This document shows, piece by piece, positions 6,374 through 6,868 of a stretch of DNA of 6,868 nucleotides; positions within the stretch are counted from its first letter, which is position 1, and each line of letters begins with the position of its first letter. Made by a program: the position numbers and the translations under genes. Source of the DNA: Comamonadaceae bacterium CG_4_10_14_3_um_filter_60_75 (GTDB taxonomy: Bacteria; Pseudomonadota; Gammaproteobacteria; Burkholderiales; Burkholderiaceae_C). The notes beneath the pieces are model-generated. The model was not told the origin of the DNA and did not search any database. It saw nothing but the letters and a program-made list of their open reading frames with translations. Where the stretch lies: contig PFKL01000052.1 of the NCBI GenBank assembly GCA_002784245.1, positions 1-6,868 on the forward strand, written 5' to 3'.

Positions 6374-6421
6374 GCGGTCTGTTTTGTTAAATCCCTTGTT
6401 TCAAACCCTTTAGGAGTCACT

Positions 6422-6712
6422 ATGAAACTTCGCCCCCTGCACGACCGCGTGATTGTCAAACGCGTCGAAAACGAAACCCGCACCGCCTCTGGCATCGTCA
6501 TTCCTGACAGCGCCGCTGAAAAGCCTGACCAAGGCGAAGTGCTGGCTGTCGGCCCTGGCAAAAAAAATGACAAGGGCGAACTCGGCGCGATGAGCGTCAA
6601 AGTGGGCGACCGCGTGTTGTTCGGCAAGTACAGCGGCCAGACCGTCAAGGTTGACGGCGACGAACTCCTCGTGATGAAAGAGGACGATTTGTTTGCTGTG
6701 GTGGAAAAATAA
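6422..6712 (+). CDS. groES: GroES, 10 kDa co-chaperonin
   Basis: A complete 96-residue protein, the normal length for bacterial GroES. It opens M-K-L-R-P-L-H-D-R-V and contains G-I-V-I-P-D-S-A at 24-31 in the mobile loop that docks on GroEL. G-E-V-L-A-V-G-P-G-K follows at about 38-47, and it ends D-D-L-F-A-V-V-E-K. The heptameric ring caps GroEL and closes the folding chamber in the cytoplasm. The start is fixed by AGGAG at 6412-6416, five bases before the ATG, and by homology; the longer in-frame start at 6311 lies within the CIRCE element and is rejected. It is the first gene of the groESL operon, controlled by the promoter and CIRCE element upstream. The sequence is very close to what I recall for Comamonadaceae GroES. 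Confidence 0.99.
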   Translation: MKLRPLHDRVIVKRVENETRTASGIVIPDSAAEKPDQGEVLAVGPGKKNDKGELGAMSVKVGDRVLFGKYSGQTVKVDGDELLVMKEDDLFAVVEK

Positions 6713-6733
6713 GCAATCTATATCGAATTTATA

Positions 6734-6766
6734 GCTGCTAGCGCTTGATTGACAAGGGCTAGAAGC
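6734..6766. repeat. Palindromic intergenic repeat in the groES-groEL spacer
   Basis: Two 14-base arms, GCTGCTAGCGCTTG (6734-6747) and CAAGGGCTAGAAGC (6753-6766), surround a five-base loop ATTGA. Twelve of fourteen positions can pair, giving a stable hairpin. There is no T-run after it, so it is not a typical intrinsic terminator. The core TAGCTGCTAGCGCTTGA resembles a short palindromic element that I recall as common between genes in Comamonadaceae genomes; that is memory, not a search. It ends about 20 bases before the groEL ribosome binding site, so it could affect groES/groEL message stability or ratio. Confidence 0.65.
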
Positions 6767-6798
6767 CAATTTCACTTAAATATTCTGGAGTCATTATC

Positions 6799-6868
6799 AT
6801 GGCAGCAAAAGACGTAGTATTTGGCGGCGAAGCCCGCGCACGCATGGTTGAAGGCGTGAACATTTTGG
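6799..6868 (+). CDS. groEL: GroEL, 60 kDa chaperonin, N-terminal fragment (runs off the right edge)
   Basis: The first 23 codons read M-A-A-K-D-V-V-F-G-G-E-A-R-A-R-M-V-E-G-V-N-I-L, the typical start of a betaproteobacterial GroEL. It forms the double heptameric ring that folds proteins with ATP, together with GroES. GGAG at 6787-6790 lies 8 bases before the ATG and supports the start. It is the second gene of the groESL operon, 86 bases after groES, and no separate promoter is evident in the spacer. ATP-binding and catalytic residues lie beyond the window. Confidence 0.98.
   Translation, partial: MAAKDVVFGGEARARMVEGVNIL

Noticed and set aside
6734..6766. Reading the groES-groEL hairpin as a transcription terminator
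   Set aside because: It is not followed by a T-run and lies within a classical two-gene operon with a good groEL ribosome binding site.

Overview
The window looks like a chromosomal segment from a GC-rich betaproteobacterium of the order Burkholderiales, most likely family Comamonadaceae (Rhodoferax/Polaromonas/Acidovorax-like). This rests on three things: the near-canonical GroES and GroEL N-terminal sequences, the strong GC-ending codon bias of the large genes, and a palindromic element between groES and groEL that resembles an intergenic repeat I recall from Comamonadaceae genomes. No tools were used, so the placement is by recognition only.

Layout. Positions 1-5968 are entirely minus-strand coding, with genes touching or overlapping. 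In transcription order (right to left) they are: a patatin-like phospholipase with a DUF3734-type C-terminus (5968-4901); a GntP-family permease whose real start is probably TTG at 4904, overlapping the patatin stop and preceded by a perfect AAGGAG; a P-type (P2-like, CtpF-type) cation-transporting ATPase (3512-822); and mrpE, mrpF and the first codons of mrpG (about 782 to the left edge). The last three are small membrane subunits of an Mrp/Mnh/Pha-type cation/proton antiporter. Gaps in this run are -4, +9, about +39, -4 and -8 bases, so it reads as one six-gene operon that continues beyond the left edge.

Positions 5969-6421 form a divergent intergenic region. It holds a possible 46-codon plus-strand ORF, a strong sigma70-like promoter (TTGAAA-16-TATCAT) and a perfect CIRCE operator (TTAGCACTC-N9-GAGTGCTAA). 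A groES leader of about 100 bases follows, with two small hairpins. From 6422 the plus strand carries groES, an 86-base spacer with a palindromic repeat, and the first 23 codons of groEL, which runs off the right edge.

Function. The right part is an ordinary heat-shock chaperonin operon under HrcA/CIRCE control. The left part is a less usual assembly: a lipid or acyl hydrolase, an organic-acid/proton symporter, an ATP-driven cation pump and an antiporter module in one transcription unit. The EFG-first order of the antiporter genes, with no mrpD upstream, suggests a split or Mbh-like gene order. The ATPase lacks some classical Ca2+ ligands, so its ion is uncertain. I found no mobile element, CRISPR array, tRNA or rRNA, and nothing that I would call a clearly new system.
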